From JAZSQT01 sp045538075 (lineage in GTDB: Bacteria; Chrysiogenota; Deferribacteres; Deferribacterales; Mucispirillaceae), in NCBI GenBank assembly GCA_045538075.1, contig JAZSQT010000072.1, positions 1 through 33,489 of the forward strand: a stretch of DNA of 33,489 bases, given 5' to 3'. A model generated the notes under the pieces. That model did not search any database. It was not told where the DNA came from and saw only the letters and a program-made list of their open reading frames with translations. This document shows positions 12,971 through 22,114 of the stretch, piece by piece. The position numbers and the translations under genes are program-made. Within the stretch, counting starts at the first letter, position 1. Every line of letters begins with the position of its first letter.

Positions 12971-15283
12971 TTGAGTAATATAGAGCAATATACAGTTATT
13001 CCTTTACGAGATGTTGTAGTTTTTCCTTATATGATTGTGCCAATATTTGTTGGCAGGCCTCGTTCTGTTAGAGCGTTACAAGTAGCAGAATCAACAGATA
13101 AAAAGTTATTTTTATCTCTTCAACAAGAGGCATCAACAGATGAGCCAACCCAAGAAGATTTAAATGAAGTTGGTATTGTTGCAGATATTCTGCAAATTCT
13201 TAAACTACCTGATGGAACAGTTAAAGTATTAGTTGAAGGAAAAAAACGTGCAAAGTTAAAATCTTTCAGACTTGATGATGATTGTTATTTTGCTGATGTA
13301 GAAGAATTAGAGGAAGAATTAACAGACCAGTCTCATATTAATGCAGTTAGGGATATTTTAACTAAAACTTTTGAAAATTATGCAAATACGACTAAAAGGA
13401 TTTCTCAAGATTTGCTTAAAAATATAACACAAATAGAGGACCCAAGTAAGTTTTCTTATAGTGTTGCAGCAAATTTACCATTTAAAACTCAGAGTTTACA
13501 ATCAATATTAGATATTAGCAATATTGGTCAGAGGATAGAAAAGTTAATTGAATTAATAGAAATAGAAATAGAAGTATTGCATCTTGATGAGAGGATTAAA
13601 CAACGAGTTAAGTCTCAAATGTCTAAATCTCAACGAGAATATTACCTTAACGAACAAATGAAAGCAATACAAAAAGAAATGGGCAAAGAAGATGAGTATA
13701 AAGCAGATATAGATGAAATAGCCCAAAAATTAAATAATCTAACGTTGCCCGAAGCAGTTAAAGAAAGGGCAGATAGAGAATTGAAGAAAATGAAACTTAT
13801 GCCTCCAATGAGTGCAGAAACTACAGTAGTTAGAAATTATTTAGACTGGATTGCATCTCTTCCATGGGGCATTATTACTAAAGATAGTTTAGATATGGCT
13901 AAATCAGAATCTATATTAAATAGAGACCATTTTGGATTAGAAAAGCCTAAAGAAAGGATATTAGAATTTTTAGCTGTTATAAAATTATCTTCAGAGATGA
14001 AAGGTCCAATTTTATGTTTAGTAGGTCCTCCAGGAGTTGGTAAAACATCACTTGCAAGGTCAATTGCTGAAGCAATGGATAGAAAATTCGTTAGGGCAAG
14101 TATGGGTGGTGTTCGTGATGAAGCAGAAATTAGAGGTCATAGAAGAACTTATATTGGTGCTTTACCAGGAAAGATTATCCAATCAATGAAGAAAGCTGGC
14201 AGTTTAAATCCAGTTTTTTTACTTGATGAAATAGATAAATTAGGAACAGATTTTAGAGGCGACCCAGCTTCTGCCTTACTTGAAGCCTTAGACCCAGAGC
14301 AAAATAAAAATTTTATGGATCATTACCTTGAGGCAGAGTTTGACCTTTCTAAAGTGTTTTTTATAACTACGGCAAATTCACTTGAAAGTATCCCATCACC
14401 GTTACTTGATAGAATGGAAGTAATTAGGGTGCCAGGATATACAGAACAAGAAAAATTAAATATTGCAAAGAGTTTTCTTATTCCAAAACAGTTGAAAGAG
14501 CATAATATTACTGATGGCAGAATAACTATATCTGATGAGGCAATTTATGAGCTTATTCAGTATTATACTAAAGAAGCCGGCGTTAGAAATTTAGAGAGAG
14601 AAGTTGCTTCACTAATTAGAAAATCAGTCAAGAAGATAGTTACAGATGAAAATGAGATAAAACATATTGATATTGATAAAAAACTTACGCAAGAATATTT
14701 AGGACCACGTAAATTTAGAGTTGGTGGCGTTTATGAAGATGAAGAAATAGGCGTTGCTACAGGTTTAGCATGGACTGCTTACGGTGGTGATTTATTGCAA
14801 ATAGAAGTTGCACTTTTTGAGGGTAGTGGCAAATTAATGGTTACTGGTCATCTTGGAGATGTAATGCAAGAGTCATCAAAAATTGCTTTTTCTGTAGTTA
14901 AAAGTATGGCTAGCAAAATGGGAGTGCCAGCTTATCGTTTTAAGGATTTTGATATTCATCTCCATGTTCCAGAGGGTGCAGTGCCAAAAGATGGACCATC
15001 AGCAGGTATAACGATGGCTACAGCAATATTAAGTGCCGTTTCAGAAAAGAAAGCAAATTGCAGAATTGCCATGACTGGAGAAATTACTTTGCGAGGCAAA
15101 GTGTTAGAAATAGGTGGTTTAAAAGAGAAAGTTTTAGCAGCTCATAGGGCAGGAATTAGAACAGTTATAGCTCCAAGGGATAATGAAAAAGACTTGACGG
15201 AAATCCCTGAAGATGTTAGAAAAGAAATGCAATTTAAGTTCGTATCAACTTTTGATGAAGTTTGCGAATTAGTTATTAAATAA
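12971..15283 (+). CDS. lon: ATP-dependent protease Lon
   Basis: Lon degrades misfolded and regulatory proteins with ATPase and protease in one chain. The N-terminal substrate domain starts with YTVIPLRDVVVFPYMIVPIFVGR. The AAA+ part has Walker A GPPGVGKTS and Walker B VFLLDEIDK. The protease has Ser677 (KDGPSAGITM) and Lys718 (GGLKEK), the Ser-Lys dyad. At 770 residues it is of normal bacterial length. The start is a TTG with GGAG upstream; the ATG at 12957 leads to a stop after five codons. The 14-nt gap to clpX and 23-nt gap to rpsU suggest one transcript. Confidence 0.97.
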   Translation: MSNIEQYTVIPLRDVVVFPYMIVPIFVGRPRSVRALQVAESTDKKLFLSLQQEASTDEPTQEDLNEVGIVADILQILKLPDGTVKVLVEGKKRAKLKSFRLDDDCYFADVEELEEELTDQSHINAVRDILTKTFENYANTTKRISQDLLKNITQIEDPSKFSYSVAANLPFKTQSLQSILDISNIGQRIEKLIELIEIEIEVLHLDERIKQRVKSQMSKSQREYYLNEQMKAIQKEMGKEDEYKADIDEIAQKLNNLTLPEAVKERADRELKKMKLMPPMSAETTVVRNYLDWIASLPWGIITKDSLDMAKSESILNRDHFGLEKPKERILEFLAVIKLSSEMKGPILCLVGPPGVGKTSLARSIAEAMDRKFVRASMGGVRDEAEIRGHRRTYIGALPGKIIQSMKKAGSLNPVFLLDEIDKLGTDFRGDPASALLEALDPEQNKNFMDHYLEAEFDLSKVFFITTANSLESIPSPLLDRMEVIRVPGYTEQEKLNIAKSFLIPKQLKEHNITDGRITISDEAIYELIQYYTKEAGVRNLEREVASLIRKSVKKIVTDENEIKHIDIDKKLTQEYLGPRKFRVGGVYEDEEIGVATGLAWTAYGGDLLQIEVALFEGSGKLMVTGHLGDVMQESSKIAFSVVKSMASKMGVPAYRFKDFDIHLHVPEGAVPKDGPSAGITMATAILSAVSEKKANCRIAMTGEITLRGKVLEIGGLKEKVLAAHRAGIRTVIAPRDNEKDLTEIPEDVRKEMQFKFVSTFDEVCELVIK

Positions 15284-15306
15284 TAAAAGAAAGTAGGTGA
15301 TACCCG

Positions 15307-15525
15307 ATGGCAGTTAATGCGATAGTTAGGGTAGATGGCGATAACGTTGACCAAGCGTTAAAATTGCTTAAAAAGAAGATTGAGCGTGAAGGCTTAATTC
15401 GTGAAATTAAAAAACACGCTTATTACGAAAAACCAACAGAAGTTCGTCGTAAAAAACTTCTTAAAGCACGCCGTAAGCAACAAAAGTTGCAAAGAAAATT
15501 GCAAGACAAGTATAAGTATTATTAA
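15307..15525 (+). CDS. rpsU: Ribosomal protein bS21
   Basis: The 72-residue, strongly basic protein matches bS21 of the small subunit: VRVDGDNVDQALKLLKKKIE, then EIKKHAYYEKPTEVRRKK. The Arg/Lys-rich C-terminus binds rRNA. AGGTGA lies before the ATG. The gene follows lon after 23 nt and is closed by a terminator. Its place behind lon differs from the rpsU-dnaG-rpoD order of many Proteobacteria. Confidence 0.95.
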   Translation: MAVNAIVRVDGDNVDQALKLLKKKIEREGLIREIKKHAYYEKPTEVRRKKLLKARRKQQKLQRKLQDKYKYY

Positions 15526-15545
15526 TGTTTGTCTAAAAAGAGATT

Positions 15546-15576
15546 AGGGCTTAAAGGGTTAAGCCCTTTTTTATTT
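15546..15576 (+). terminator. Rho-independent terminator after rpsU
   Basis: AGGGCTT (15546-15552) pairs with AAGCCCT (15561-15567), followed by a T-run. Confidence 0.92.
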
Positions 15577-15577
15577 A

Positions 15578-15606
15578 TTGACTATTTATTATATTAATCA
15601 TATAAG
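15578..15606 (+). promoter_or_regulatory. Promoter of the small Cys protein, leaderless
   Basis: TTGACT (15578-15583) and TATAAG (15601-15606) are 17 nt apart. The ATG at 15612 lies only 5 nt past the -10 box, so transcription should begin at or next to the start codon. Confidence 0.6.
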
Positions 15607-15611
15607 TTTTT

Positions 15612-15797
15612 ATGAAAGATAAAAAAGATAGCGATAGAGTAGATTGTTTTTCTTGTATTTATCATCAAATTACGTGGCAACCGGCACACCCATACGCATG
15701 TAAAGCTATGGGGTTTAAATCTAAGGTTATACCATCATTAGAGGTTTTCAGAAATTCTGGTGTCAAATGTCAATATTTTACACCTAAAAAGAAATAA
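15612..15797 (+). CDS. Small Cys-containing protein, likely metal-binding (61 aa)
   Basis: The protein has Cys12-x2-Cys15, Cys30 and Cys53, a set that could hold zinc, within a conserved-looking pattern HPYACKAMGFKSKVIPSLEVF and SGVKCQYF. I have seen this pattern in small uncharacterised proteins of delta-proteobacteria-like genomes, but I cannot give a function. The sequence is not a known ribosomal zinc protein. There is no ribosome site, and the promoter places the transcript start at the ATG. It lies alone between the rpsU terminator and a Sel1 remnant. Confidence 0.8.
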   Translation: MKDKKDSDRVDCFSCIYHQITWQPAHPYACKAMGFKSKVIPSLEVFRNSGVKCQYFTPKKK

Positions 15798-15852
15798 TAA
15801 AATATTATATTTCTGCTTAAAAGTTCAAAATATATAATCTTATTGCAAATAA

Positions 15853-16074
15853 TTATTACAATATATTATACTAAATTACTTTAAAGCAGCCAAGTTATAC
15901 GAAAAAGCGTGTAATGGTGAATTTGCTATTGGTTGTTTTAATCTTGGTTTAATGTATATTGTTGGCAAAGGTGTAAAGCAAGATAAAAATAAAGCGTTAA
16001 ACTTATTTGATAAGTCATGTAATTTAAATTATCAAATAGGTTGTGATTGGTATAACAAAGTAAAAAAGGGTTAG
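15853..16074 (+). pseudogene. Remnant of a Sel1-like repeat (Hcp-type) protein
   Basis: A frame without start codon reads AAKLYEKACNGEFAIGCFNL, then GVKQDKNKALNLFDKSCNLN and GCDWYNKVKKG before the TAG at 16072-16074. This is about one and a half Sel1-like repeats with paired Cys residues, as in Helicobacter cysteine-rich proteins. A stop lies at 15850-15852 and no ATG opens the frame, so only the 3' end of a once longer, probably secreted, gene remains. It fills most of the gap between the small Cys protein and trmI. Confidence 0.7.
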
Positions 16075-16100
16075 CTTATCTATTATAACAATTTCTTTAT

Positions 16101-16874
16101 TTAATTGAATTTTCTTGCACTAACTAAAAATGCACTATGGTTATATATCCACATTTCTGGACGCACTGATAAACCATCTACTTTCCATGGTCGCCTAATT
16201 AATTCTGCCGTTTCAATTTCGCAAAAATATTTACTATCCTTTAATGTATCAACAAAAGTTTTTACTTGTAACACAGTAGGTATATAGGCAATAACTATAC
16301 CACCATTTATTAAACTATCTTTTAAATGTTTTACTACGTGCCATGGTTCAGGCAAATCAAGTAGCACTCTATCATATACTCCGTCTATACCGTCATAAAT
16401 ATTTCGCACTTCTATACTATGATTTTCTGGAGTTTTACCAAGAAATTTTTTTATAAATCCTGCTGCTTGAGTAGCAAAATCTTGTCTAAGTTCATAACTA
16501 GTAAGTTTTCCAGTATCAGCTAAAGCTCTTAATATGGCAAGAGATAAAGCCCCTTGACCTATACCAGACTCTAATATATTTTGTTTTGGTGCAACATCAG
16601 CCCACATAAGCATAGCTGCAGCATCTTTTGGGTATATAATTTGAGCTTGCCTTTTTATATTCATAACAAAATCCATATAAGTAGGCAAATATACTCTATA
16701 AGGGTGTCCTAAACTGCTGTTTATTATATCTCCTTGAGACAACTTTGCTATTTCATCATGCTCAATAAAGCCGTGTTGTGTAGAAAATCTACCACCCTCT
16801 TTTAATGTAATCATATGCTTATTTTCTTTTTTATCACTCATTATTACTAACGAGTAGCCTATTGATTCTGCCAT
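16101..16874 (-). CDS. trmI: tRNA (adenine-58-N1)-methyltransferase
   Basis: TrmI methylates A58 in the T-loop of tRNAs using S-adenosylmethionine. The 257-residue protein has GHPYRVYLPTYMDFVMNIKR and QIIYPKDAAAML, the family entry motifs, the SAM site ILESGIGQGALSLAILRAL and the catalytic-site motif VLLDLPEPWHVV. The SAM motif differs from the usual EAGTGSG by carrying Ile and Gln, a mild change. The ATG at 16874 has GAGGT upstream. It is the last gene of the lnt-to-trmI minus-strand run, 16 nt after ppk. Confidence 0.9.
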   Translation of the reverse strand: MAESIGYSLVIMSDKKENKHMITLKEGGRFSTQHGFIEHDEIAKLSQGDIINSSLGHPYRVYLPTYMDFVMNIKRQAQIIYPKDAAAMLMWADVAPKQNILESGIGQGALSLAILRALADTGKLTSYELRQDFATQAAGFIKKFLGKTPENHSIEVRNIYDGIDGVYDRVLLDLPEPWHVVKHLKDSLINGGIVIAYIPTVLQVKTFVDTLKDSKYFCEIETAELIRRPWKVDGLSVRPEMWIYNHSAFLVSARKFN

Positions 16875-16890
16875 TATAACCTCAAAAATA

Positions 16891-18903
16891 CTATATTAAT
16901 CTGTTATTCATAAACCATTCTTGACTTGATATTTCTTTTTCTCCCTCTTGAACTTCTTTTTTGAAGTAGGTATCATTTTTTAAAATCCAAGCCTTTTTAT
17001 TATCTTGCATACTAATATTTAGATACGTCATTAATGATTTTTTTATATCATTATCTTTAATTTCTGTCATCAACTCAACACGTCTATTTATGTTTCGTGG
17101 CATCATATCGGCAGATGATATAAAAAATTTATCTTCTCCGTTACTGCTAAAATAAAAAATCCTTGCATGTTCTAAAAATCTGCCAACTATACTTGTTACA
17201 GTAATATTTTCACTTAAACCTTTTACTCCAGCTTTAAGTCCACATATTCCACGAATTATTAAATGGATTTTTACTCCTGCTTGAGAAGCCTCATACATTT
17301 TTTTTATAACATTTTCATCAATAAGAGAGTTCATCTTCATTATAACAACAGATTTTTCTCCTTTTAATGCAATAGATTTTTCTTTTTCAAGTAAATCTTC
17401 TATAGCTTTCCTTAAATTAAAAGGTGCCACAAATAAACTATTCCAGTTATTTTCGTCAGTGTAACTCATTAGATAATTAAATAACATTGCAGCATCTTTA
17501 CCGATATTATCATCTGCCGTTATTAAATCAACATCTGTGTATAATTCTGCCGTATTTTCGTTATAATTACCAGTAGCAATGTGAGTGTATCTTTTAATTG
17601 AATCTTTTTCTCTACGAACGATTAAAAGACATTTTGCATGGATTTTTAAGCCAACTATACCATAAGTAACAATGCAACCTGCTTCTTCAAGATTTCTTGC
17701 CCAACTAATATTTCTTTCTTCATCAAAACGTGCTTTTAATTCTATAACAACACTAACTTGTTTGCCACTTTTTGCAGCCTTAACTAATGAAGCAAGAATA
17801 GAAGAATCTTTATTTGTGCGATATAAAGTCATCTTGATAGCAAGCACATCATCATCATTTGCTGCTATAGATATTAAAGACGATACTAAAGAAAAAGTAT
17901 AATAGGGCCTATAAAAAAATATATCTTTCTCTTTTATCCTATCAAATATTTTTTTATTATTTGGTATATTTTGTAGCTGAAATTTATTAAAAGGAGCAAA
18001 GAGCATATTTTCATTTAATTTTGCTATATTAAATAAAAATGTCAAATCTATCGTGCCATCAATTTTATATATATCACCTTGATTAAAATCAATCATACTC
18101 TTTAAGTATTCTAACATATTTTTTGGCATATTAGGCTCAACTTCTATCCTTGTAACGAAACCTTTGTGGCGACGAGAAATAAAATCTTGAATAGTTTGTA
18201 ATAAGTCTGATGCCTCATCTTCTTGGACTTCTTGGTCTGCATTTCTTGTAAGTCTAAAAACGTATGAGCCATTTACGTTAAAGCCTCTATATAAAAGGCA
18301 AATATGACGTTTTATTATATCTTCTGCCATTAATATATATATACTATCTTTATTTCTTATGGTAAAAAAACGATTCATATTTTCTGGTAACATTATTAAA
18401 GAATAATATTTTTTGCCTTTTTTCTCTAATTCAGAAATAATCGTAAGACGTTTATTAAATATGAAAGGAAAAGGGTGTGCTGGATCTATCGTAACAGGTG
18501 TAATAACAGACATTATTTTATCAGTAAAAATATCTAATGAAATATCTTCTAAATCTTCTTTATCTTTTGGATTAATGATAATTTTATACTTCATTAAATC
18601 TTTTTGTAAATTTTTATAAATTTCTTGTTGCATATCTAATAAACTTGATGCAGTTTCTTTGATAGCTTTAATCTGCTCTTTTGGATTTAATCCAGAAATT
18701 TCTTCTTTACTATAACCGTATAAAATTTGCTCTTTTATACCTGCAACTCTTATCATAAAAAATTCATCAAGGTTAGAGGAAAAAATTCCAGCAAACTTTA
18801 ACCGTTCCATTAAAGGATTATTTTCATCTGTTGCCTCACACAATACCCTTTTATTAAAGGCAAGCCAACTTATTTCTCTATTGATAAATTGAGATTTACT
18901 CAT
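16891..18903 (-). CDS. ppk: Polyphosphate kinase
   Basis: PPK1 builds polyphosphate from ATP. The 670-residue protein starts with FINREISWLAFNKRVL and SNLDEFFMIRVAG, the N-terminal signatures. The phosphorylated His is His422 (GLKIHAK) and the second His is His441 (YTHIATGNYNE). AIKMTLYR and the C-terminal NRRVEL are also present. The usual HPYESF motif is replaced by RPYYTFS near 332-338, an oddity. The ATG overlaps the end of ppx by 8 nt and has GAGGG upstream, so synthesis and breakdown enzymes are translationally coupled. Confidence 0.95.
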   Translation of the reverse strand: MSKSQFINREISWLAFNKRVLCEATDENNPLMERLKFAGIFSSNLDEFFMIRVAGIKEQILYGYSKEEISGLNPKEQIKAIKETASSLLDMQQEIYKNLQKDLMKYKIIINPKDKEDLEDISLDIFTDKIMSVITPVTIDPAHPFPFIFNKRLTIISELEKKGKKYYSLIMLPENMNRFFTIRNKDSIYILMAEDIIKRHICLLYRGFNVNGSYVFRLTRNADQEVQEDEASDLLQTIQDFISRRHKGFVTRIEVEPNMPKNMLEYLKSMIDFNQGDIYKIDGTIDLTFLFNIAKLNENMLFAPFNKFQLQNIPNNKKIFDRIKEKDIFFYRPYYTFSLVSSLISIAANDDDVLAIKMTLYRTNKDSSILASLVKAAKSGKQVSVVIELKARFDEERNISWARNLEEAGCIVTYGIVGLKIHAKCLLIVRREKDSIKRYTHIATGNYNENTAELYTDVDLITADDNIGKDAAMLFNYLMSYTDENNWNSLFVAPFNLRKAIEDLLEKEKSIALKGEKSVVIMKMNSLIDENVIKKMYEASQAGVKIHLIIRGICGLKAGVKGLSENITVTSIVGRFLEHARIFYFSSNGEDKFFISSADMMPRNINRRVELMTEIKDNDIKKSLMTYLNISMQDNKKAWILKNDTYFKKEVQEGEKEISSQEWFMNNRLI

Positions 18904-20410
18904 AACTTACCCTCGCCCTAATTTCTATTGGAATACCAAAGGTCTCTGCAAAAATTTGTTTATGTTTTTCAAAAGCTGCAAGCTCAACAAAGGGCTCCTT
19001 TGAAGTTTTAACATCAACAATTATCATATTATCTCTAATATCTACAGTAAAATCTTGGATTAAATTATTTTTACCAGCGTCTAAAGCATTCGCCGTTTTT
19101 AATATACATGCAAGTTTATTAATTAATAATCTTTCTTTTATTGCCATTGATGAAATTAAGGATAATACTCCATGTTCTTTCGTTTTTGCCATTTGGTAAA
19201 CTGTGCAAGCAACAAGCAACAATGTTTTTTGTTTCCAACCAGGTATAGTAAGAGTTTTTATTATATAATGAGAATTTTGAGCAGATTCTTTAGGGTCTAT
19301 AAAATATCCTACTTCATGCAAAAGTGCTGCAGCTTCTAATATACTGTAATCACTTTTAGTTAAAGAATGTATATCCTCTAATGCGTTAAATAAAACTTTT
19401 GAAAACTTTTCTACCTTTTTTACGTGGTTTAAATTGCTTCTATACTTTTCTGCAATACCTAATAATGTATTTTTTATACGTTTATTAAATACTGTATCCT
19501 TTAATTTTCCAGAATAAAATTCAGATAAAGTAACAGGAAAATTTGAACGAGTAAAAAGAAATTTATCAGATTTAGTAAATTCTAATAAATGAATATATGT
19601 GCATAAAGTGGGGATAATAACTGCTGCTTCGTCATCACGAATTTTTAACTCTTCTATCAATTCTGGACGGGAAAAAGTTTTTACTCTATTGTATAAAGAT
19701 AATATATCTGATTTTGAAATATAATCATTTTCAGGGTTAAATAAACGCAACATTAAATTTACAGAACTACCACCACCTACAAGGTATGAAATTTTTTCTT
19801 TTCTATCAATAGTAGCTGTAACTGTTTTAATCATATTATCTACATGTTGGTCAAAGGCTTTATAGCGTTTCAAAAAAGGAACATGCAAAAACATTTGCCT
19901 TAAACGTAAACTACCGTATGGTAGTGTTCCTGAATATAGTATTTTATCGCCTTTAGCAATACATAAAGTAACATTACCACTTGCTATATTTGCAAAAACT
20001 ACACCTTTTCTTTCCATTGCATCAAAATTTTTGACGGCACTTTTTGCTGCAAGGTATTTTATATAAACTTCTTCAGATGGCTCTAATACTTCTAAATCAA
20101 TACCTGCATTAATGCGAATATAATCTATAAAAAAATCTTTATTACTTGCTTCTCTAACACCACTTGTGCATAAGGCACGATAATTTTTTATTTTATACTC
20201 ATCTAATTTTTTTCTGAAATTACACAAAATTTCAGTAGCTTGTTTTACGTGTTCTAAACTAATATATCCTTGAGAAAAAGTATCAATTCCCAGTCGCAAA
20301 GGCTTTATTAAATATTCTAATACATTAAATTCATTTTTAGAATATTCTGTAATAACCATTCTAAAAGCACTAGCACCGATGTTTATAATGCCTAATAATT
20401 CTTTAGTCAT
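18896..20410 (-). CDS. ppx: Ppx/GppA-type exopolyphosphatase with altered motifs
   Basis: The 504-residue protein has the Ppx/GppA two-domain ATPase-like fold (about 1-310) and a C-terminal HD-type domain (AALLHEVGYFI). Glu113/Glu114 in EPSEEVYIKYLA fit the catalytic Glu. But both phosphate-loop Asp positions are changed: the usual DIGSNSF is NIGASAF (10-16, Asn10), and the usual DIGGGSTEL is NIASGNVTL (141-149, Asn141). The HD motif reads His-Glu. The protein may be weakly active, or act on another nucleotide or phosphate, or serve as a regulator. It overlaps ppk, which supports a link to polyphosphate or ppGpp. AGGGC precedes the ATG. Confidence 0.85.
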   Translation of the reverse strand: MTKELLGIINIGASAFRMVITEYSKNEFNVLEYLIKPLRLGIDTFSQGYISLEHVKQATEILCNFRKKLDEYKIKNYRALCTSGVREASNKDFFIDYIRINAGIDLEVLEPSEEVYIKYLAAKSAVKNFDAMERKGVVFANIASGNVTLCIAKGDKILYSGTLPYGSLRLRQMFLHVPFLKRYKAFDQHVDNMIKTVTATIDRKEKISYLVGGGSSVNLMLRLFNPENDYISKSDILSLYNRVKTFSRPELIEELKIRDDEAAVIIPTLCTYIHLLEFTKSDKFLFTRSNFPVTLSEFYSGKLKDTVFNKRIKNTLLGIAEKYRSNLNHVKKVEKFSKVLFNALEDIHSLTKSDYSILEAAALLHEVGYFIDPKESAQNSHYIIKTLTIPGWKQKTLLLVACTVYQMAKTKEHGVLSLISSMAIKERLLINKLACILKTANALDAGKNNLIQDFTVDIRDNMIIVDVKTSKEPFVELAAFEKHKQIFAETFGIPIEIRARVSYE

Positions 20411-20539
20411 AATTTGCCCTAATAATTTAATTATTATTTATTTATCATAATTTTTTTTGCAAATTCATTCAAGAATAAATAAATCTCATTTTTGATAGAT
20501 TACTTTATTGATATTTTTTGATACGTGAATAATTTTATA

Positions 20540-21319
20540 TTACGCTAAATCAATTCCAGCTAGTCCACTAATATTATTAAGGTTATAAAAAACTTCTTTT
20601 TGGTATAACCCAGAAGCAACAGCAGTTGTGCCTGCTTTTTTTCTGTCTTTAGCATTTAATATATCAATTATATCTTCTGGCTTGCCACCTTTCGTAACTA
20701 TATTTAAGCAAGTGCCAGTAATAATTCTAACCATATTATGCAAAAAACCACTGGCATTTATTTCTATATTTATAAAATCATTTTCTCTGTAGGCTTTTGC
20801 AAAAAATATTGTTCTATTAGTATTTTGCTTTTTTGTCTTGCTAACACAAAAAGACGCAAAATCATGGCGACCGTGAAGTAGCGACAACGTTTCGTTTAAT
20901 AAATCTAAATTAATCTCATTCCTAACCCATAACGCTCTATTGTAGTAAAGGGCTGACGGATATGGCCTATTTAAAATCTTATATAGATACGTTTTAGATA
21001 AAACAGATTTGCCTGCATGAAAAGTTAATGGAACAGATTTTGTATCTATTATAGCAATATCACGAGGCAAAAGCCCATTTAATGCTCTTGTAATAATATT
21101 TGGTTCTCTATATGTGCTACTTTTAAAACTAAAAACTTGACCAAGAGCATGAACGCCAGCATCAGTTCTGCCAGAACCGGCTATTTTTATTTCTTCTCTA
21201 AAAATGTTGTTTAACAAATTTTCAATCACTTCTTGAATAGCTTTGCCGTTTTTTTGCCTTTGCCAACCAGAATAATTTGTTCCTAAATATTCACATATAC
21301 AAGCAGTATTATATTTCAC
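20540..21319 (-). CDS. truA: tRNA pseudouridine synthase A
   Basis: TruA makes pseudouridine at positions 38-40 in the tRNA anticodon arm. The catalytic Asp53 lies in GSGRTDAGVHALGQV, preceded by YLGTNYSGWQRQ. The C-terminal part has SFCVSKTKKQNTNRTI and GFLHNMVRIITGTCL, both typical. Length is normal at 259. The start is a GTG with AGGT upstream. It follows ecfT after 23 nt on the same strand, the usual neighbour order of ecfT and truA in many bacteria. Confidence 0.95.
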   Translation of the reverse strand: MKYNTACICEYLGTNYSGWQRQKNGKAIQEVIENLLNNIFREEIKIAGSGRTDAGVHALGQVFSFKSSTYREPNIITRALNGLLPRDIAIIDTKSVPLTFHAGKSVLSKTYLYKILNRPYPSALYYNRALWVRNEINLDLLNETLSLLHGRHDFASFCVSKTKKQNTNRTIFFAKAYRENDFINIEINASGFLHNMVRIITGTCLNIVTKGGKPEDIIDILNAKDRKKAGTTAVASGLYQKEVFYNLNNISGLAGIDLA

Positions 21320-21342
21320 TATTTTTTACCTAACAAATATTG

Positions 21343-22113
21343 TTACACTATATAAATTAATATTCCTAAAAAATAACAAGTAAAGAGAAATAATATATCA
21401 GAAAATTTAATTTTTTCTAAAATCATAATATTATCAATATTATGGCGATAATTTAATGTTATTGAAATTTGGTTACCAAAATAAATTATTCTCATAAATA
21501 ATGGAATAATAAAAGCATCAATTTTAGTATATATCTTTATCTTATTAAAAAAACCTTTCTCTTTTTTTATTAAACCTCTCAGTTTTTGAGAAGTAACAAT
21601 TCTATTTGCTTCCTCAAATAATACTGGAATGAACCTAATAGCTATTATAATTGAAATAGCAATATCTTTCGTATTAACTCCTATTTTTTTTAATGGTTTT
21701 ATAAAAAAATATAGCGATTTAGCAATTTGACTAGGTGAAGTAGTCAATGTAAAAATAGCAGAAAAACTAATCATCAAGAAAAAAGATAGTAGCATATATA
21801 AAGAATTAACAATAGAATATTTCGTAGGGATTAAATTAAAACTACCGTCAGAATTAAAAAAAAGCTGAACTACTAATATAAATAAAAATAGAAATCTAAA
21901 AGTTTTAATTGAGCCGTAAAATTCTTTAAATTTAATCTTTGAGATAACAATTAAAAGTATTAAAACAATAATTAATGATGTTTTTTTATAATAATTAAAA
22001 TTTAAGTTAGATAAAGACATAAATAAAGCAAGAATAAGCAATTTTATTAACGGATTTAAGTTGTGGATAATAGAATTTTTGTATATATAATTGCCAAAAT
22101 AGTAATTTTTCAT
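21343..22113 (-). CDS. ecfT: ECF transporter membrane component T
   Basis: EcfT is the membrane coupling subunit of vitamin or metal uptake systems, joining two ATPases to a substrate-binding S protein. The 256-residue protein has five or six hydrophobic segments, the family N-terminal NPLIKLLILALF stretch and a coupling-helix Arg-Gly motif at SQKLRG. No S component lies nearby, so the substrate is unknown; a short EcfA-like ATPase lies about 10 kb away (32596-33162). It starts 1 nt past the DUF1786-like gene and precedes truA. Confidence 0.85.
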   Translation of the reverse strand: MKNYYFGNYIYKNSIIHNLNPLIKLLILALFMSLSNLNFNYYKKTSLIIVLILLIVISKIKFKEFYGSIKTFRFLFLFILVVQLFFNSDGSFNLIPTKYSIVNSLYMLLSFFLMISFSAIFTLTTSPSQIAKSLYFFIKPLKKIGVNTKDIAISIIIAIRFIPVLFEEANRIVTSQKLRGLIKKEKGFFNKIKIYTKIDAFIIPLFMRIIYFGNQISITLNYRHNIDNIMILEKIKFSDILFLFTCYFLGILIYIV

Positions 22114-22114
22114 T

